A stretch of 64,000 nucleotides of DNA from Peptoniphilus rachelemmaiella (GCF_943169845.1 NZ_CALPBW010000002.1:62001-126000); one strand, 5' to 3'. Shown: positions 44,107 through 55,355, counted from the stretch's first letter. The notes: generated by a model from the letters alone, not told the origin. Translations and numbers: made by a program.

Positions 44107-44757
44107 TTAGGCCTCGTTGTCGAGCCCACGCCGTATTTGCGTAAATACATCGTCGATGGCTTTGGAACCGTCGATATCCAGTAACAGTCCTTGCGCTTTA
44201 TAATAGTCGATTAACGGGGAAGTTTGTCTTTCGTAGACGTCGATGCGCTTCTTCACCGTTTCTTCCGTATCGTCATCACGTTGAATGAGCTTTGTGTTGT
44301 CGTCGTCGCAGATGCCTTCCACCTTCGGTTGTTGATTCTTCACGTGGTAGGTTCTGCCGCAGGTGGGGCAAACCCGTCTGCCGACGGCGCGATCAATAAG
44401 CAGTTCGCTGGGAACATGGATATTAACGACACAATCCAATTTGATGCCCATGGCTTCTAACGCTGCGTCTAAAGAGACGGCTTGGTTTACCGTGCGAGGG
44501 AAGCCGTCTAATAAAAAGCCTGCTTCCACATCGGGTTTTTTCAAGCGGTCCACGACAATCTCGTTGACAACTTCGTCGGGAACCAACTCGCCGCGATCCA
44601 TGAAGCTTTTGGCTTTCTTGCCGAGTTCCGTGGCATTTTTAATGTTTTCGCGGAAAATATCGCCTGTGGAAATGTGAACCACATTGTACGTTTCGACGAT
44701 GGATGCCGCTTGGGTGCCTTTGCCGGCGCCCGGCGGGCCTAAAATGACTAGTCTCAT
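44107..44757 (-). CDS. adk: Adenylate kinase
   Basis: 216 residues, long-lid form. P-loop GPPGAGKGTQA, LVPDEVV, DGFPRTVNQA, and a lid with a zinc site of three Cys plus Asp (CPTCGRTYH..CDDD). Interconverts ATP+AMP and 2 ADP. Confidence 0.97.
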   Translation of the reverse strand: MRLVILGPPGAGKGTQAASIVETYNVVHISTGDIFRENIKNATELGKKAKSFMDRGELVPDEVVNEIVVDRLKKPDVEAGFLLDGFPRTVNQAVSLDAALEAMGIKLDCVVNIHVPSELLIDRAVGRRVCPTCGRTYHVKNQQPKVEGICDDDNTKLIQRDDDTEETVKKRIDVYERQTSPLIDYYKAQGLLLDIDGSKAIDDVFTQIRRGLDNEA

Positions 44758-44767
44758 GTGATCCTCC

Positions 44768-46048
44768 TTATTTTAGGAATCCCTTATAGTGTCGCATCAT
44801 TAATTGTTGTTCCAAAATTCGTGCCGTTTCCATAATAACGCCGACGACGATGATTAAACTGGTGCCGCCGAAGCTAAAGTGCATGCCCGTGATTTTTTCT
44901 AAAATCGTAGGCAAAACAGACAACAGGGCCAGGGCCAATGCGCCGGGGAAAACCAGACGGTTTACCATTTGTTGCAGGTATTCCGATGTTTTCTTGCCGG
45001 GGCGAATGCCGGGAATAAAGCCGCCGTTTTGTTGTAGGTTTTTGGAATATTCCACCGTGTTAAATTGGATGGCCGTATAGAAGAAGGTAAAGAAGACGAT
45101 CAACAGGACCATGAAGATGCTGTAAATAAAGATCCCAATATTACCTGCCGGCGTAAACCATTTGGTCATGAATTTGGCCGCTTGAGAATTCGGGCCTTGG
45201 AACATGACGATAATCGATGGAATACTCATAATGGTTTGAGCGAAAATGATCGGCATGACGCCGCTCATGAGAACTTTAATGGGAATATGGGTGCTTTGAC
45301 CGCCGTACATTTTCCGTCCCACGACGCGCTTGGCGTATTGAACGGGTACTTTGCGTTGCCCTTCGTTAAGCAGGACGACGAAGAAGACGATGGCAATCGC
45401 CAGGGCGATGAAAACAACGACCCAAGCCCAAGATACCATGCCTGCTGCCGCCATGCGGAAGGAAGCCCATATATCAGCGGGGAATCTGGCTACGATCCCT
45501 GCAAAGATGAGTAGAGAGATCCCGTTTCCGATCCCTTTTTCCGTAATCATTTCACCAATCCAAATCAGGAAGGTACTCCCAGCCACAACAGAGAGAATAA
45601 TGACCACGTCTTGGAACGGGTTGGCGGTGTTCACTGCTTGTCTGTAGAAGCCGTAGGTGTAACCGATGGCTTGTACGGCAGCCAGTGCAACCGCTAAATA
45701 CCTTGTATACTTTGCGATCTTTTTCCGTCCGGTTTCGCCTTCTTTGCTGAGCGCTTCCAAGCTTGGAATCGCAATGGTCAACAATTGAAGCACGATGGAT
45801 GCCGTGATGTAGGGATAAATGCTCGTCGCAAAGACGGAGAAATGTCCGAAGTTACCGCCGCTCATTAAATCCAAGAACGAGAGTATACCACCTTGTTGTT
45901 GGTTAAAAATCTTCGCTATCGCCGACCGATCCATAAAGGGAACGGGAATGTGGCTGCCGAAGCGAAAGACCACGAGCATCAACACGGTGAAGAGAAGCTT
46001 TTTTCGAATTTCCGGGATCTTCCAAGCATCTCTAAAGGTTTGGATCAT
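44768..46048 (-). CDS. secY: Protein translocase subunit SecY
   Basis: 426 residues with ten membrane helices. Family marks include RFGSHIPVPFMD near helix 1, the LNEGQRKVPVQYAKR loop and GIRPGKKTSEYL. Forms the Sec channel that exports, among others, the SLH proteins of this window. Directly abuts rplO. Confidence 0.98.
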   Translation of the reverse strand: MIQTFRDAWKIPEIRKKLLFTVLMLVVFRFGSHIPVPFMDRSAIAKIFNQQQGGILSFLDLMSGGNFGHFSVFATSIYPYITASIVLQLLTIAIPSLEALSKEGETGRKKIAKYTRYLAVALAAVQAIGYTYGFYRQAVNTANPFQDVVIILSVVAGSTFLIWIGEMITEKGIGNGISLLIFAGIVARFPADIWASFRMAAAGMVSWAWVVVFIALAIAIVFFVVLLNEGQRKVPVQYAKRVVGRKMYGGQSTHIPIKVLMSGVMPIIFAQTIMSIPSIIVMFQGPNSQAAKFMTKWFTPAGNIGIFIYSIFMVLLIVFFTFFYTAIQFNTVEYSKNLQQNGGFIPGIRPGKKTSEYLQQMVNRLVFPGALALALLSVLPTILEKITGMHFSFGGTSLIIVVGVIMETARILEQQLMMRHYKGFLK

Positions 46049-46498
46049 CTAGATCACCTCAGCCTTTCCCCCTGCCGCTTCGATTTTTTCAGCTGCGGAT
46101 TTGGAGAAGTGGTTGGCCTTGACGTTAACAGAGACGTTAATGTCGCCGTTACCTAAAATGCGTAAGCCGTTTTTGGCGTCGGCACGCTTAACCATACCGC
46201 TTTCAATCAAGGAATCCAAGGTAACGGTCGATCCGTTTTCAAATTGGTTTAATGCGTCTACGTTTACAATGGCATATTGTTTTTTGAAAATATTGGTAAA
46301 GCCACGTTTCGGAAGACGACGGAAAAGGGGCATTTGGCCACCTTCAAAGCCGGGGCGAACGCCGCCGCCACTGCGGGCCTTTTGACCCTTGTGGCCGCGT
46401 CCGGCGGTCTTACCGGTACCGGAACCGATACCGCGGCCGAGACGTTTCTTTGCCTTGACTCCTCCACCTTCTTGAGGTCTTAAATCATGCAATTTCAT
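46049..46498 (-). CDS. rplO: 50S ribosomal protein L15
   Basis: 149 residues from the ATG after GGAGGTGGACGT (a GTG- or ATG-extended reading to 46528 would overlap rpmD). [12 protein letters not shown] and the Gly/Lys/Arg-rich loop are typical of uL15. Confidence 0.97.
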   Translation of the reverse strand: MKLHDLRPQEGGGVKAKKRLGRGIGSGTGKTAGRGHKGQKARSGGGVRPGFEGGQMPLFRRLPKRGFTNIFKKQYAIVNVDALNQFENGSTVTLDSLIESGMVKRADAKNGLRILGNGDINVSVNVKANHFSKSAAEKIEAAGGKAEVI

Positions 46499-46511
46499 TA
46501 CGTCCACCTCC

Positions 46512-46688
46512 TTAGTCGACAATTTCAACCATAAAGTCTACTTTGTTGATCATGCCGCGGATTTGAGGTGTATCCTGTTTTTCAACGACTTGACCGACTT
46601 TTCTGAGACCTAAGGCTTTAATCGTGCGTTTGTGTTTTTCAATTCTTCCGATGGGGCTTCTTTTGAGTTTAATTTTAATGGTACTCAT
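46512..46688 (-). CDS. rpmD: 50S ribosomal protein L30
   Basis: 58 residues: [41 protein letters not shown], ending VEIVD. Correct size and place between rpsE and rplO. Confidence 0.97.
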   Translation of the reverse strand: MSTIKIKLKRSPIGRIEKHKRTIKALGLRKVGQVVEKQDTPQIRGMINKVDFMVEIVD

Positions 46689-46698
46689 CACATCCCCC

Positions 46699-47211
46699 TT
46701 ATCCTAAAATTTCGTCGACGCTTTTGCCGCGAAGTTTAGCTACATTTTCAACGGTCTTTAAAGACGTTAACCCTTCCATCGTGGCGTTCACGGTGTTTCT
46801 CGGATTGGACGATCCGATGCTGTGGGTGTAGATATCTTTAATCCCCGCAAGCTCGCATACGGCACGGACGCTTCCGCCGGCGATAACACCGGTACCGGGA
46901 CGAGCCGGTTTCAAGAACACGCGGCCTGCGCCGAAGACGCCGGTTACTTTGTGGGGGATGGTGTTTCCGACCAAATTAATCTTCACCATGTTTTTCTTCG
47001 CCGCTTGGCTACCCTTGCGAATCGCTTCGGGAACTTCCAGGGCCTTGCCGGTACCGATACCGACGCGACCGTTTCTGTCGCCGACGACGACGAGGGCAGA
47101 AAAACGCATATTACGACCGCCCTTAACGGTCTTTGCAACACGGTTGATAGCAACGACTCTTTCGTCGAGTTCCGTGTCTCTATCTCTGGTATTGTTTTTC
47201 GTACGGTTCAA
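46699..47211 (-). CDS. rpsE: 30S ribosomal protein S5
   Basis: 170 residues. [20 protein letters not shown] and [20 protein letters not shown] define uS5, which acts in decoding accuracy and mRNA entry. Confidence 0.98.
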   Translation of the reverse strand: MNRTKNNTRDRDTELDERVVAINRVAKTVKGGRNMRFSALVVVGDRNGRVGIGTGKALEVPEAIRKGSQAAKKNMVKINLVGNTIPHKVTGVFGAGRVFLKPARPGTGVIAGGSVRAVCELAGIKDIYTHSIGSSNPRNTVNATMEGLTSLKTVENVAKLRGKSVDEILG

Positions 47212-47222
47212 TCTTTCCCTCC

Positions 47223-47585
47223 TTAGAACTTCAGTCCTGCTTCGCGAGCAGCTTCGGCTAAAGCGGCGATGCGACCGTGATAAATGTAACCGGAGCGATC
47301 GAAGACGGCTTCTTCAATGCCGTTTTCTTTTGCTTTCTTTCCGATTGCTTCACCGACGGCTTTGGCCGCTTCTACGTTCTTCGTGCTTTCCAGATTCAAG
47401 GACTTGTCCAAGGTGGAAGCACTGGCCAATGTCTTTCCGTTTACATCGTCAATCAGTTGAGCGTACAGGTGGTGCGCACTGCGGTAAATGGCAAGACGAG
47501 GTTTGGATTCCGTTCCGTTAATTTTCTGTCTGACGCGAATATGTCTCGCTTTTCGATTGCCTTGGCGATCAACTTTTTTAAACAA
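47223..47585 (-). CDS. rplR: 50S ribosomal protein L18
   Basis: 120 residues. [20 protein letters not shown] and a C-terminal [22 protein letters not shown] are typical of uL18, which binds 5S rRNA. Confidence 0.98.
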   Translation of the reverse strand: MFKKVDRQGNRKARHIRVRQKINGTESKPRLAIYRSAHHLYAQLIDDVNGKTLASASTLDKSLNLESTKNVEAAKAVGEAIGKKAKENGIEEAVFDRSGYIYHGRIAALAEAAREAGLKF

Positions 47586-47602
47586 AACACTCCACTCCTT
47601 TC

Positions 47603-48139
47603 TTACTTACCGGTCTTACCGACTTTTCTGCGTACGTATTCGCCAACGTAGCGAATGCCCTTGCCCTTGTAGGGTTCCGGCGAACGGAAGCTGCGAATGT
47701 AGGCAGCGTAGGCGCCTACTTTTTGCTTATCGATTCCGCGCACGATGATTTGCGTGTTGGACGGAACTTCGACTTCGATTCCTTCGGGATCTTCAAGTTC
47801 GATCGGGTGGGAGTGACCGAGGTTTAAGTTCAGCTTTTTGCCTTGCTTTTGCGCACGGTAACCGGTACCGATGATTTCCATTTGCTTTTCGTAACCGTTG
47901 ACGACGCCTTCGATGTTGTTGGCGATGAGGGTACGATAAAGGCCGTGGAGCGCGCGAATGTCTTTATTGTCATTGGGACGCGTAACGACGACTTGATTGT
48001 CTTCGACGGCGACGGTAATGGCCGGATCGATTTCAGTTTGAAGGACGCCCTTGGGCCCTTTTACTTCGACGATGTGGCCGTTGATCTTCACTTCTACGCC
48101 GGAAGGGATATCGATAGGATTTTTTCCGATTCTGGACAT
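47603..48139 (-). CDS. rplF: 50S ribosomal protein L6
   Basis: 178 residues. [19 protein letters not shown] and the C-terminal [25 protein letters not shown] identify uL6. Confidence 0.98.
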   Translation of the reverse strand: MSRIGKNPIDIPSGVEVKINGHIVEVKGPKGVLQTEIDPAITVAVEDNQVVVTRPNDNKDIRALHGLYRTLIANNIEGVVNGYEKQMEIIGTGYRAQKQGKKLNLNLGHSHPIELEDPEGIEVEVPSNTQIIVRGIDKQKVGAYAAYIRSFRSPEPYKGKGIRYVGEYVRRKVGKTGK

Positions 48140-48154
48140 CTTTTTCTCCTTCCT

Positions 48155-48550
48155 TTACCAAACGTAGCAGAGAACTTCTCCGCCAACTTGTTCCTTGCGT
48201 GCATCGCGGTCCGTCATAATGCCCTTGGAAGTAGAGATGACGGCAATGCCTAAGCCACCTAATACCTTGGGGATTTCCGTGTTCTTTGCGTAAACGCGAA
48301 GACCGGGTTTGGAAATGCGCTTAATGCCGCTGATTACTTTTTCGTCGTTTCTTCCGTATTTTAATTCTACATTAATTTTGCCTTGCGGGCCTTCTTCAAG
48401 CACGTCGTAGCCTTTAATATAGCCTTCCTCGAGAAGGATACGGGCGATTTCCGCCTTTATTTTCGAAGCGGGAATCTCAACAGATTTATGTTTTGCATCG
48501 TTGCCATTACGGATTCTCGTAAGCATATCTGCAATAGGGTCTGTCATCAT
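48155..48550 (-). CDS. rpsH: 30S ribosomal protein S8
   Basis: 131 residues from the ATG at 48550, eight bases after [22 protein letters not shown] and the C-terminal GGEVLCYVW are diagnostic. S8 binds 16S rRNA and often also the spc mRNA as a feedback repressor. Confidence 0.97.
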   Translation of the reverse strand: MMTDPIADMLTRIRNGNDAKHKSVEIPASKIKAEIARILLEEGYIKGYDVLEEGPQGKINVELKYGRNDEKVISGIKRISKPGLRVYAKNTEIPKVLGGLGIAVISTSKGIMTDRDARKEQVGGEVLCYVW

Positions 48551-48575
48551 AGTCAATTCCTCCTTTCGGTTAGCC

Positions 48576-48761
48576 TTACCAGCTTGCCTTTCTTACGCCG
48601 GGGATTTGCCCTGCGTAAGCCAGTTTACGGAAACAAATTCTGCAAATACCGTATTTTCTCAGTACTGCGTGAGGGCGACCGCAAATTTTGCATCGGGTAT
48701 AGTTTCTGGCGCTGTACTTGCTTTTACGTTTTTGCTTCGCTACCATGGATTTCTTTGCCAC
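48576..48761 (-). CDS. rpsZ: 30S ribosomal protein S14, zinc-binding type
   Basis: 61 residues with CKIC and CRIC zinc pairs, the short C+ type of uS14. Confidence 0.97.
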   Translation of the reverse strand: MAKKSMVAKQKRKSKYSARNYTRCKICGRPHAVLRKYGICRICFRKLAYAGQIPGVRKASW

Positions 48762-48764
48762 AGT

Positions 48765-49316
48765 TTAACCCTCCTTCTTTGCAAAAGGCATGCCCATCTT
48801 TTCAAGGAAAGACTTTGCCTCTTCGTCTGTTTCGGCGGTTGTCACGATGGTAATATCCATGCCGCGCAACGTGTCGATTTTATCGTATTCGATTTCCGGG
48901 AAAATCAATTGTTCTTTGAGTCCCAGAGCGTAGTTTCCTCTGCCGTCGAATGCCGTGGGTTTAATGCCGCGGAAGTCGCGAACGCGCGGCAGGGCGACGT
49001 TCATGAGCTTGTCGAGGAAATCATACATTCTGTCACCGCGAAGGGTAACTTTGCAACCGATGGCGCTGCCTTCACGCAATTTGAAGTTTGCGATGGACTT
49101 GCGCGCTTTGGTGATAATCGGTTTTTGGCCTGCGATTAAGGTCAAGTCGTTAATGGCACTTTCCAGCGCTTTCGGATTGTCCTTCGCTTCGCCCAGACCA
49201 ATGTTAATCACGACCTTTTCAAGGCGAGGAATTTGCATGGTGTTGGCATACTTAAACTCGTCCATTAAAGCAGGTGCGACTTCGTTTTGGATTTTATCTT
49301 TTAATCTCGATGTCAT
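48765..49316 (-). CDS. rplE: 50S ribosomal protein L5
   Basis: 183 residues from ATG 49316 (GGAGG six bases before). Contains [18 protein letters not shown] and [20 protein letters not shown] of uL5, a 5S rRNA binder. Confidence 0.97.
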   Translation of the reverse strand: MTSRLKDKIQNEVAPALMDEFKYANTMQIPRLEKVVINIGLGEAKDNPKALESAINDLTLIAGQKPIITKARKSIANFKLREGSAIGCKVTLRGDRMYDFLDKLMNVALPRVRDFRGIKPTAFDGRGNYALGLKEQLIFPEIEYDKIDTLRGMDITIVTTAETDEEAKSFLEKMGMPFAKKEG

Positions 49317-49327
49317 CACAGGCCTCC

Positions 49328-49642
49328 TTACTTATCAGAAATCGTAGCGCCGGAGGACTTCAGGACACGTACCTTTTTGCCGTCTTTAAACTCGTAGCCG
49401 ATGCGGCTTTTGGTGTTGGTCTTTGTATCGTAATACATGACATTGGATACGTGGATCGGGGCTTCAACTTTGTTGATGCCGCCGGGGTTTTGCGGTCCTC
49501 TCGGTTTTTCGTGTTTCGTCACGATGTTGACACCTTCGACGACAACGCGGTCAAGTTTCGGAATGGTACGAACGACCTTTCCTTTTTTGCCTTTGTCCTT
49601 GCCGGAAATGACTTCGACGGTATCTCCTTTTTTGATGCGCAT
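49328..49642 (-). CDS. rplX: 50S ribosomal protein L24
   Basis: 104 residues with an N-terminal KOW motif ([21 protein letters not shown]), a primary assembly protein of the 50S subunit. Confidence 0.98.
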   Translation of the reverse strand: MRIKKGDTVEVISGKDKGKKGKVVRTIPKLDRVVVEGVNIVTKHEKPRGPQNPGGINKVEAPIHVSNVMYYDTKTNTKSRIGYEFKDGKKVRVLKSSGATISDK

Positions 49643-49656
49643 TCTATGCCACCTCC

Positions 49657-50025
49657 TTAAAGAACTTCCGGAGCCAAGGAGATAATACGCATAAAGCTTT
49701 CTCCTCTGAGCTCGCGGGTTACCGGCCCGAAAATACGGGTACCTTGGGGATTTTTATCGTCCTTAATGATGACGGCTGCGTTGTCGTCGAACTTAATGTA
49801 GGTTCCGTCGGGGCGACGAATGCCTTTTTTCGAACGAACGATGACCGCCTTGACGACGGCACCTTTTTTAACAACGCCACCGGGTGTTGCGTGTTTGACG
49901 GAGCAAACAACGATGTCGCCAATGTTGGCATAGCGACGGTTCGTGCCGCCTAATACCTTGATGACGCCCAGTTCTCTTGCGCCGGAGTTGTCAGCAACTC
50001 TTAATCTGGTTTCTTGTTGAATCAT
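49657..50025 (-). CDS. rplN: 50S ribosomal protein L14
   Basis: 122 residues. [20 protein letters not shown] and the tail [12 protein letters not shown] are uL14 signatures. Confidence 0.98.
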   Translation of the reverse strand: MIQQETRLRVADNSGARELGVIKVLGGTNRRYANIGDIVVCSVKHATPGGVVKKGAVVKAVIVRSKKGIRRPDGTYIKFDDNAAVIIKDDKNPQGTRIFGPVTRELRGESFMRIISLAPEVL

Positions 50026-50038
50026 CCCGAGAACCTCC

Positions 50039-50293
50039 TTATTTCGCTTTTTCTACGATTTGGACGAGGCGGAATCTCTTATCCTTCGAAAGGGGACGTG
50101 TCTCCATTGCGCGTACGGTATCGCCGACACTTGCTTCGTTGTTCTCGTCGTGCACCTTGTATTTCTTCGTGTTTTTGAATCGTTTATTGTAAATCGGGTG
50201 ACTCTTGAAGGTCTCGACGGCTACGACAATCGTCTTGTCCATGGCATCGCTTACGACCTTACCGGAGATCACTTTTCGTTGATTTCTTTCCAT
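50039..50293 (-). CDS. rpsQ: 30S ribosomal protein S17
   Basis: 84 residues, OB fold ([43 protein letters not shown]). Confidence 0.98.
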   Translation of the reverse strand: MERNQRKVISGKVVSDAMDKTIVVAVETFKSHPIYNKRFKNTKKYKVHDENNEASVGDTVRAMETRPLSKDKRFRLVQIVEKAK

Positions 50294-50296
50294 AAG

Positions 50297-50503
50297 TTAC
50301 GCCTCCTTTTCCATGTTGAGCTCGCGCTCTCTTTGGATGGTCTTCACCCGCGCGATGTCTCTTTTCACGCTTTTGATGGTGGACGGATTGTCTAATTGGC
50401 CTGTTGCAAGTTGAAAGCGAAGGTTAAAGAGCTCGTTCTTCAACTCGGACACCTTTTTATTCAGCTCGTCACCGGATAAATTGCGGATGTCTTTAATTTT
50501 CAT
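50297..50503 (-). CDS. rpmC: 50S ribosomal protein L29
   Basis: 68 residues from the ATG at 50503, inside the last codons of rplP (11-base overlap). [20 protein letters not shown] is typical uL29, at the exit tunnel. Confidence 0.96.
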   Translation of the reverse strand: MKIKDIRNLSGDELNKKVSELKNELFNLRFQLATGQLDNPSTIKSVKRDIARVKTIQRERELNMEKEA

Positions 50504-50933
50504 TGCTATCGCCCTCACTTTCTTCCTTATTCTTGGCGATAAAACGCGTCTTGATGGGAAGCTTCATGGCCGCGAGACGCATGGCTTCGCGGGCAACTTC
50601 TTCTTCGACGCCGCCCAGTTCAAACAGAACGCGGCCCGGTTTAACAACGGCAACCCAGTACTCGGGTGCCCCTTTACCGGAACCCATACGGGTTTCAGCC
50701 GGCTTTTCCGTAACCGGTTTGTCGGGGAATACTTTGATCCAGATGTTACCGCCACGACGAATGTAGCGGGTCATGGCACGACGTGCGGCCTCGATTTGAT
50801 TGGAAGTGATCCAGGTCGGTTCCAATGCTTGGATGCCAAAGTCACCGTAGGTGAGCGTATTGCCTCTGTGTGCAACACCCTTCATTCTCCCGCGATGTTG
50901 TCTCCGATATTTTACTCTTTTCGGCATTAACAT
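50493..50933 (-). CDS. rplP: 50S ribosomal protein L16
   Basis: 146 residues. [19 protein letters not shown] and [20 protein letters not shown] define uL16, near the peptidyl transferase centre. Confidence 0.98.
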   Translation of the reverse strand: MLMPKRVKYRRQHRGRMKGVAHRGNTLTYGDFGIQALEPTWITSNQIEAARRAMTRYIRRGGNIWIKVFPDKPVTEKPAETRMGSGKGAPEYWVAVVKPGRVLFELGGVEEEVAREAMRLAAMKLPIKTRFIAKNKEESEGDSNEN

Positions 50934-50950
50934 AGTGCTTTCCTCCTCAC

Positions 50951-51688
50951 TTACCGTCTATCTTGGCCTTGGCCTTGATTTCTGCGGCTTCCTCCGCGGC
51001 GTTTGTCGTTGTTGCCGCGACGTCTGTTGTCTCGACGATTTCTGCGTCCTTGAGGCGCTTCGGGAAGAACTTCTCCCTTATAGAGCCATACTTTGACGCC
51101 GATCTTGCCGTAGGTCGTGTCGGCTTCGGCAAAACCGTAATCGATGTCTGCACGTAAGGTTTGAAGGGGGATGGTACCTTCGCTGTAGCCTTCGCGACGG
51201 GCCATGTCGGCGCCGCCTAAACGGCCGGAGCATTGGGTACGGATTCCCTTGACGCCTAAGCGCATAACCCGTTGGATGGTTTGTTTCATGGCACGACGGA
51301 AGGCGATACGGCGTTCCAATTGTGCTGCGATGTTTTCGGCGATTAAGGTTGCATCCAAGTCGGGATTTTTGATTTCATCCACGTTGATGACGACACTTCT
51401 TCCGGTTAATTTTTCAAGTTCTTGGCGAAGCTCTTCTACGCCGGTACCGCCGCGGCCGATGACCATGCCCGGTTTTGCCGTGGAGATGGAAATCTTAACC
51501 TTGTTGGCAGCCCGTTCGATTTCGATGCGGGAAACGCCGGCTTGGAATAAGTTTTTCTTAATGTATTTACGAATTTGATTGTCTTCGACGAGGAGATCTC
51601 CAAAGTCTTTTTTGTCGGCATACCATTTGGAATCCCAATCTTTAATGATCCCTACACGAAGACCGTGCGGATTTACTTTTTGACCCAT
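50951..51688 (-). CDS. rpsC: 30S ribosomal protein S3
   Basis: 245 residues: [23 protein letters not shown], a KH domain ([15 protein letters not shown]) and a long Arg/Asn/Gln-rich basic tail after residue 210, somewhat longer than in many bacteria. Confidence 0.98.
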   Translation of the reverse strand: MGQKVNPHGLRVGIIKDWDSKWYADKKDFGDLLVEDNQIRKYIKKNLFQAGVSRIEIERAANKVKISISTAKPGMVIGRGGTGVEELRQELEKLTGRSVVINVDEIKNPDLDATLIAENIAAQLERRIAFRRAMKQTIQRVMRLGVKGIRTQCSGRLGGADMARREGYSEGTIPLQTLRADIDYGFAEADTTYGKIGVKVWLYKGEVLPEAPQGRRNRRDNRRRGNNDKRRGGSRRNQGQGQDRR

Positions 51689-51702
51689 TCTTCTCCCCCT
51701 TA

Positions 51703-52038
51703 TTATTCTCTTTCGGAAACGACAACGCCGATGTGGCTGGAGCGCTTCAGAATCGGATACGCCATGCCCTTTGCTTTGGGGCGATAACGTTTCATCGTCG
51801 GACCGTCGTTTGCGTAAGCTTCCTTGACAATGAGATCTTCGCGATCCAGGTTCAAGTTGTTTTCCGCATTGGCGACGGCGGAGTGAAGAACTTTATAAAG
51901 TTCACGGGCGCCGCGCTTCGGTGTAAATTTCAAAAGCGCCAGGGCTTCATCCACTTGTTTGCCGCGAATTTCCGCGCAAATGAAGTTGACCTTCAAAGGA
52001 GAAATGCGCACGTATTTTGCAATTGCTCTTGCTTCCAT
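51703..52038 (-). CDS. rplV: 50S ribosomal protein L22
   Basis: 111 residues. [23 protein letters not shown] and the beta-hairpin loop [15 protein letters not shown] that lines the exit tunnel and touches the macrolide site. Confidence 0.98.
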   Translation of the reverse strand: MEARAIAKYVRISPLKVNFICAEIRGKQVDEALALLKFTPKRGARELYKVLHSAVANAENNLNLDREDLIVKEAYANDGPTMKRYRPKAKGMAYPILKRSSHIGVVVSERE

Positions 52039-52051
52039 TCGTTACTCCTCC

Positions 52052-52330
52052 TTACATTCTCGTGGTTTTTTCGCCGCCGCCGTGACCGCGGAAGGTGCGA
52101 GTCATGACGAATTCGCCGAGCTTGTGGCCGACCATATCTTCGGTGATGTAGATCGGTACGTGTTTTCTACCGTCGTGAACGGCGATGGTGTGGGACACCA
52201 TTTCCGGGAAGATCGTCGAACGACGAGACCAAGTTTTTACCACTTCTTTTTTGTTTGCTTCGTTGAGGGCGTCAATCTTCTTTAACAGATGTTCATCTGC
52301 GAAAGGGCCCTTTTTAATGGATCTGGACAT
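52052..52330 (-). CDS. rpsS: 30S ribosomal protein S19
   Basis: 92 residues. [19 protein letters not shown] and [23 protein letters not shown] are uS19 marks. Confidence 0.98.
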   Translation of the reverse strand: MSRSIKKGPFADEHLLKKIDALNEANKKEVVKTWSRRSTIFPEMVSHTIAVHDGRKHVPIYITEDMVGHKLGEFVMTRTFRGHGGGEKTTRM

Positions 52331-52344
52331 TGCTTCCTCCTCCC

Positions 52345-53175
52345 TTATTTCGTTCTACGACGAACGATGTAACGATCGCTCTTCTTGTTCTTCTTACGCG
52401 TCTTAAGACCCAGTGCTTTCTTACCCCAGGGCGTCATCGGGGACGGACGTCCGATAGGCGAACGGCCTTCACCACCACCGTGGGGGTGATCGACGGGGTT
52501 CATTGCGGAACCGCGAACGTGGGGACGAATGCCTAAGTGGCGTTTCTTCCCGGCCTTACCTAAGTTAATCAACTCGTGGGCAATGTTTCCGACCGTACCG
52601 ACGGTGGCGCGGCAGTCGACGCTGACGCGGCGGTATTCGCCGGAGGGAAGACGGAGTTGAGCCATCTTGCCTTCTTTAGCGGAAAGTTGTGCCGAGGTGC
52701 CGGCTGCACGAGCGATTTGGCCGCCCTTGCCGGGGGTCATTTCGATGTTGTGCACCGTGGTACCGACGGGAATGGCGTGTAAGGGAAGGGCGTTACCGAC
52801 TTTAATATCGGCATCTTCGCCGGATTCCACTTTGTCGCCGACCTTTAAGCCCTTGGGGGCTAAGATGTAGCGCTTTTCGCCGTCTGCGTAGTTTAACAGG
52901 GCGATGTAGGACGTACGGTTCGGATCGTATTCGATTTCTGCGACCTTTGCGGGTACGCCGTCTTTGGCGCGCTTAAAGTCGATGATTCTGTATTTTTTCG
53001 CTGCGCCGCCGCCTCTGTGACGACTGGTGATGCGACCGTGTGCGTTACGGCCGGCCGATTTGTTGAGGCTGACGACCAAGCTTTTTTCAGGTTTGCTTCT
53101 GGTAATTTCTTCGAAACTGGCGACGGTCATGCCTCTGCGGCCGTTCGTCGTCGGTTTATATCTTTTGATCTCCAT
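52345..53175 (-). CDS. rplB: 50S ribosomal protein L2
   Basis: 276 residues. [25 protein letters not shown]-like N-terminal part, and the C-terminal [22 protein letters not shown] with the conserved His needed for peptidyl transfer. Confidence 0.98.
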   Translation of the reverse strand: MEIKRYKPTTNGRRGMTVASFEEITRSKPEKSLVVSLNKSAGRNAHGRITSRHRGGGAAKKYRIIDFKRAKDGVPAKVAEIEYDPNRTSYIALLNYADGEKRYILAPKGLKVGDKVESGEDADIKVGNALPLHAIPVGTTVHNIEMTPGKGGQIARAAGTSAQLSAKEGKMAQLRLPSGEYRRVSVDCRATVGTVGNIAHELINLGKAGKKRHLGIRPHVRGSAMNPVDHPHGGGEGRSPIGRPSPMTPWGKKALGLKTRKKNKKSDRYIVRRRTK

Positions 53176-53193
53176 GAATGTCCCTCCTTAGGC

Positions 53194-53484
53194 TTATTGC
53201 ATGTTGTCGAAGAATTCAATCGGTTGGGAATCATCCGTTAAGGTGACGATGGCTTTCTTCCAGTTGGGACGCTTGCCTACATTCATGCCTTGACGTTTGA
53301 CTTTGCCTCTCATGTTCATCGTGTTGACCTTGGCTACCTTAACGGAGAAGATCGCTTCGATGGCTTTTTTGATTTCCGATTTGTTGCTCGTCTTCGCTAC
53401 TTCAAAGGTGTACTTGTTTTCTTCCATCTCTAACATGGATTGTTCAGTAATGATAGGACGAATGATGATATCAAAGTTTTTCAT
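53194..53484 (-). CDS. rplW: 50S ribosomal protein L23
   Basis: 96 residues. IIRPIITEQSMLEMEENKYTF and the basic loop; docks SRP and trigger factor at the exit site. Start overlaps the rplD stop (TAATG). Confidence 0.97.
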   Translation of the reverse strand: MKNFDIIIRPIITEQSMLEMEENKYTFEVAKTSNKSEIKKAIEAIFSVKVAKVNTMNMRGKVKRQGMNVGKRPNWKKAIVTLTDDSQPIEFFDNMQ

Positions 53485-54107
53485 TAGTTATACACCTCCA
53501 CGATTTTGTCCAGCGCATCCTTGGTGAGGATCAGGGAGTCGTATTTTAAGATGTCGTAAACATTCATGGTGCCGACCGTAGAAACTTCAGCATTGGGAAG
53601 GTTTCTTGCGCTTAATACGACGTTCTTGTCGTTTTCTGCCGTAACGATCAATGCCTTTTTAGCGGCGCCCATCTTAGCTAATGCTTCGCTTAACGCCTTG
53701 GTCTTCGGTGCATCGAAGGTGATTTGATCGACGATGATGAGTTCTTTTTCTTGAACTTTCGAGGTTAAAACGGATTTCATGGCTAAACGACGAACCTTTT
53801 TCGGCGTCGTGTAGCGGTAGCTTCTCGGCTTCGGTGCAAAGACGATGCCGCCGCCGCGCCATTGAGGCGAACGGATGGAGCCTTGTCTTGCACGGCCCGT
53901 GCCCTTTTGTCTCCAAGGCTTCTTGCCGCCGCCGCGAACCTCTGCGCGAGTTTTGGCGGACTGTGTACCTTGACGTCTGTTGGCCAGAATGTTCTTTACG
54001 ACCAAATAGACGACGTGTTCGTTAATTTCTACATTAAAGATATCGTCGGAAAGTTCGATTTCTTCTAAGGACTTACCGGCCATATCTATCATTTGGAACT
54101 TAGTCAT
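53484..54107 (-). CDS. rplD: 50S ribosomal protein L4
   Basis: 207 residues. The loop RRQGTQSAKTRAEVRGGGKK and PWRQKGTGRARQGSIRSPQW lines the exit tunnel. In some bacteria L4 represses its own S10 operon, which is of interest given the terminator in the rpsJ leader. Confidence 0.98.
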   Translation of the reverse strand: MTKFQMIDMAGKSLEEIELSDDIFNVEINEHVVYLVVKNILANRRQGTQSAKTRAEVRGGGKKPWRQKGTGRARQGSIRSPQWRGGGIVFAPKPRSYRYTTPKKVRRLAMKSVLTSKVQEKELIIVDQITFDAPKTKALSEALAKMGAAKKALIVTAENDKNVVLSARNLPNAEVSTVGTMNVYDILKYDSLILTKDALDKIVEVYN

Positions 54108-54127
54108 TATTCGTGTCCTCCTCTCGC

Positions 54128-54760
54128 TTATTTACCGCTTTTAACCGTGGCACGAACGCGAACGAGTCCGTTTTTCGGTCCGGGAACGGCACCTTTGATT
54201 AAAAGGAAGTTGTTGTCGGCATCGACGCGTACAACTTCGAGGTTTTGAACGGTCACACGTTCATTCCCCATGCGTCCCATCATGCGGTGGCCCTTCCATA
54301 CGCGACCCGGGTAGGATGCAGCACCCATACCACCGGGCATTCTGTGGAATTTCGAGCCGTGGGTTTCGCGGCCACGACCGAAGTTGTGACGCTTAATAAG
54401 ACCTGCGGTTCCCTTACCCTTGCTGGTACCGGTCACATCGACCTTGTCACCTGCTTCAAAGACGGTTACGTCTAAGGTGTCGCCGACGTTGAAGTCTTCG
54501 CCTTCAGCCAAGGGGAATTCGCGGAGTACCCGTTTGTATTCCACGCCGGCTTTGTCGAAGTGGCCCTTTAAGGGTTTGTTGACGTGTTTTTCTTTTACGG
54601 CGCCGGTTGCGACTTGAATGGCTTCGTAACCGTCGATGTCCATGGTCTTTCTTTGAACGACCACTTGGGGTTCAACCGCCACGACGGTGACGGGCACTTG
54701 TACGCCTTCTTCGGTAAAGATTTGGGTCATGCCAATCTTTTTACCCAATGCATATTTCAT
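54128..54760 (-). CDS. rplC: 50S ribosomal protein L3
   Basis: 210 residues. MKYALGKKIGMTQIFTEEG and GRGRETHGSKFHRMPGGMGA; the latter includes the loop reaching the peptidyl transferase centre. Confidence 0.98.
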   Translation of the reverse strand: MKYALGKKIGMTQIFTEEGVQVPVTVVAVEPQVVVQRKTMDIDGYEAIQVATGAVKEKHVNKPLKGHFDKAGVEYKRVLREFPLAEGEDFNVGDTLDVTVFEAGDKVDVTGTSKGKGTAGLIKRHNFGRGRETHGSKFHRMPGGMGAASYPGRVWKGHRMMGRMGNERVTVQNLEVVRVDADNNFLLIKGAVPGPKNGLVRVRATVKSGK

Positions 54761-54810
54761 AAAATACCTCCATTACAGCGGATTGCCTGGCAATCATATA
54801 GTCCGACAGC

Positions 54811-55128
54811 TTACAGTTTTATCTCGATATCTACACCTGCGGGCAGATTGAGTTTCATTAAAGAATCCACGGTTTTTTGATTCGGGTTCATGATGTCGAT
54901 TAAACGCTTGTGCGTTCTTTGTTCGAATTGTTCACGGGAATCCTTGTGTTTGTGTACGGAACGAAGAATGGTGATGATTTCTTTTTCCGTGGGCAAGGGT
55001 ACCGGACCCGATACGTCGGCGCCGCTGGCTTTTGTCGCTTCGACAATTCTTTGTGCGGAGCTGTCTAATAACTCGTGGTCATAAGCTTTCAAACGAATTC
55101 TGATTTTTTGTTTTACATTTGCAGACAT
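54811..55128 (-). CDS. rpsJ: 30S ribosomal protein S10
   Basis: 105 residues, [20 protein letters not shown] and [19 protein letters not shown]. First gene of the superoperon; strong AGGAGGG site upstream. S10 (NusE) also works in antitermination. Confidence 0.98.
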   Translation of the reverse strand: MSANVKQKIRIRLKAYDHELLDSSAQRIVEATKASGADVSGPVPLPTEKEIITILRSVHKHKDSREQFEQRTHKRLIDIMNPNQKTVDSLMKLNLPAGVDIEIKL

Positions 55129-55207
55129 TTAGTCCCTCCTAGTGCATTTTCCTCAACGATAAGGGAAGAGCGCCGATCAACCTAGCCGGGTGTTTTCTGT
55201 GCCCCGT

Positions 55208-55233
55208 AAAAAAAGTCGGGCGCTCCGTCGCCC
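55208..55233 (-). terminator. Terminator-like attenuator in the rpsJ leader
   Basis: GGGCG/CGCCC stem (6-base loop) followed by ACTTTTTTT, 80 bases upstream of rpsJ and about 120 bases downstream of the operon promoter. No minus-strand gene lies upstream for it to terminate. The downstream leader holds GGCGCTC (55172-55178 area), complementary to GAGCGCC of the terminator stem, so an alternative fold is possible. Confidence 0.65.
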
Positions 55234-55355
55234 AATTCACGATTGGACATTCTCGACAATAATTCCCTTTTCCGCAAGCCTCCGATGCGAACACATCTTT
55301 GCGCCTGTTTCAAAGCCACCTATTGTGTCAACGCATGTCTCACGCATACCTTAGT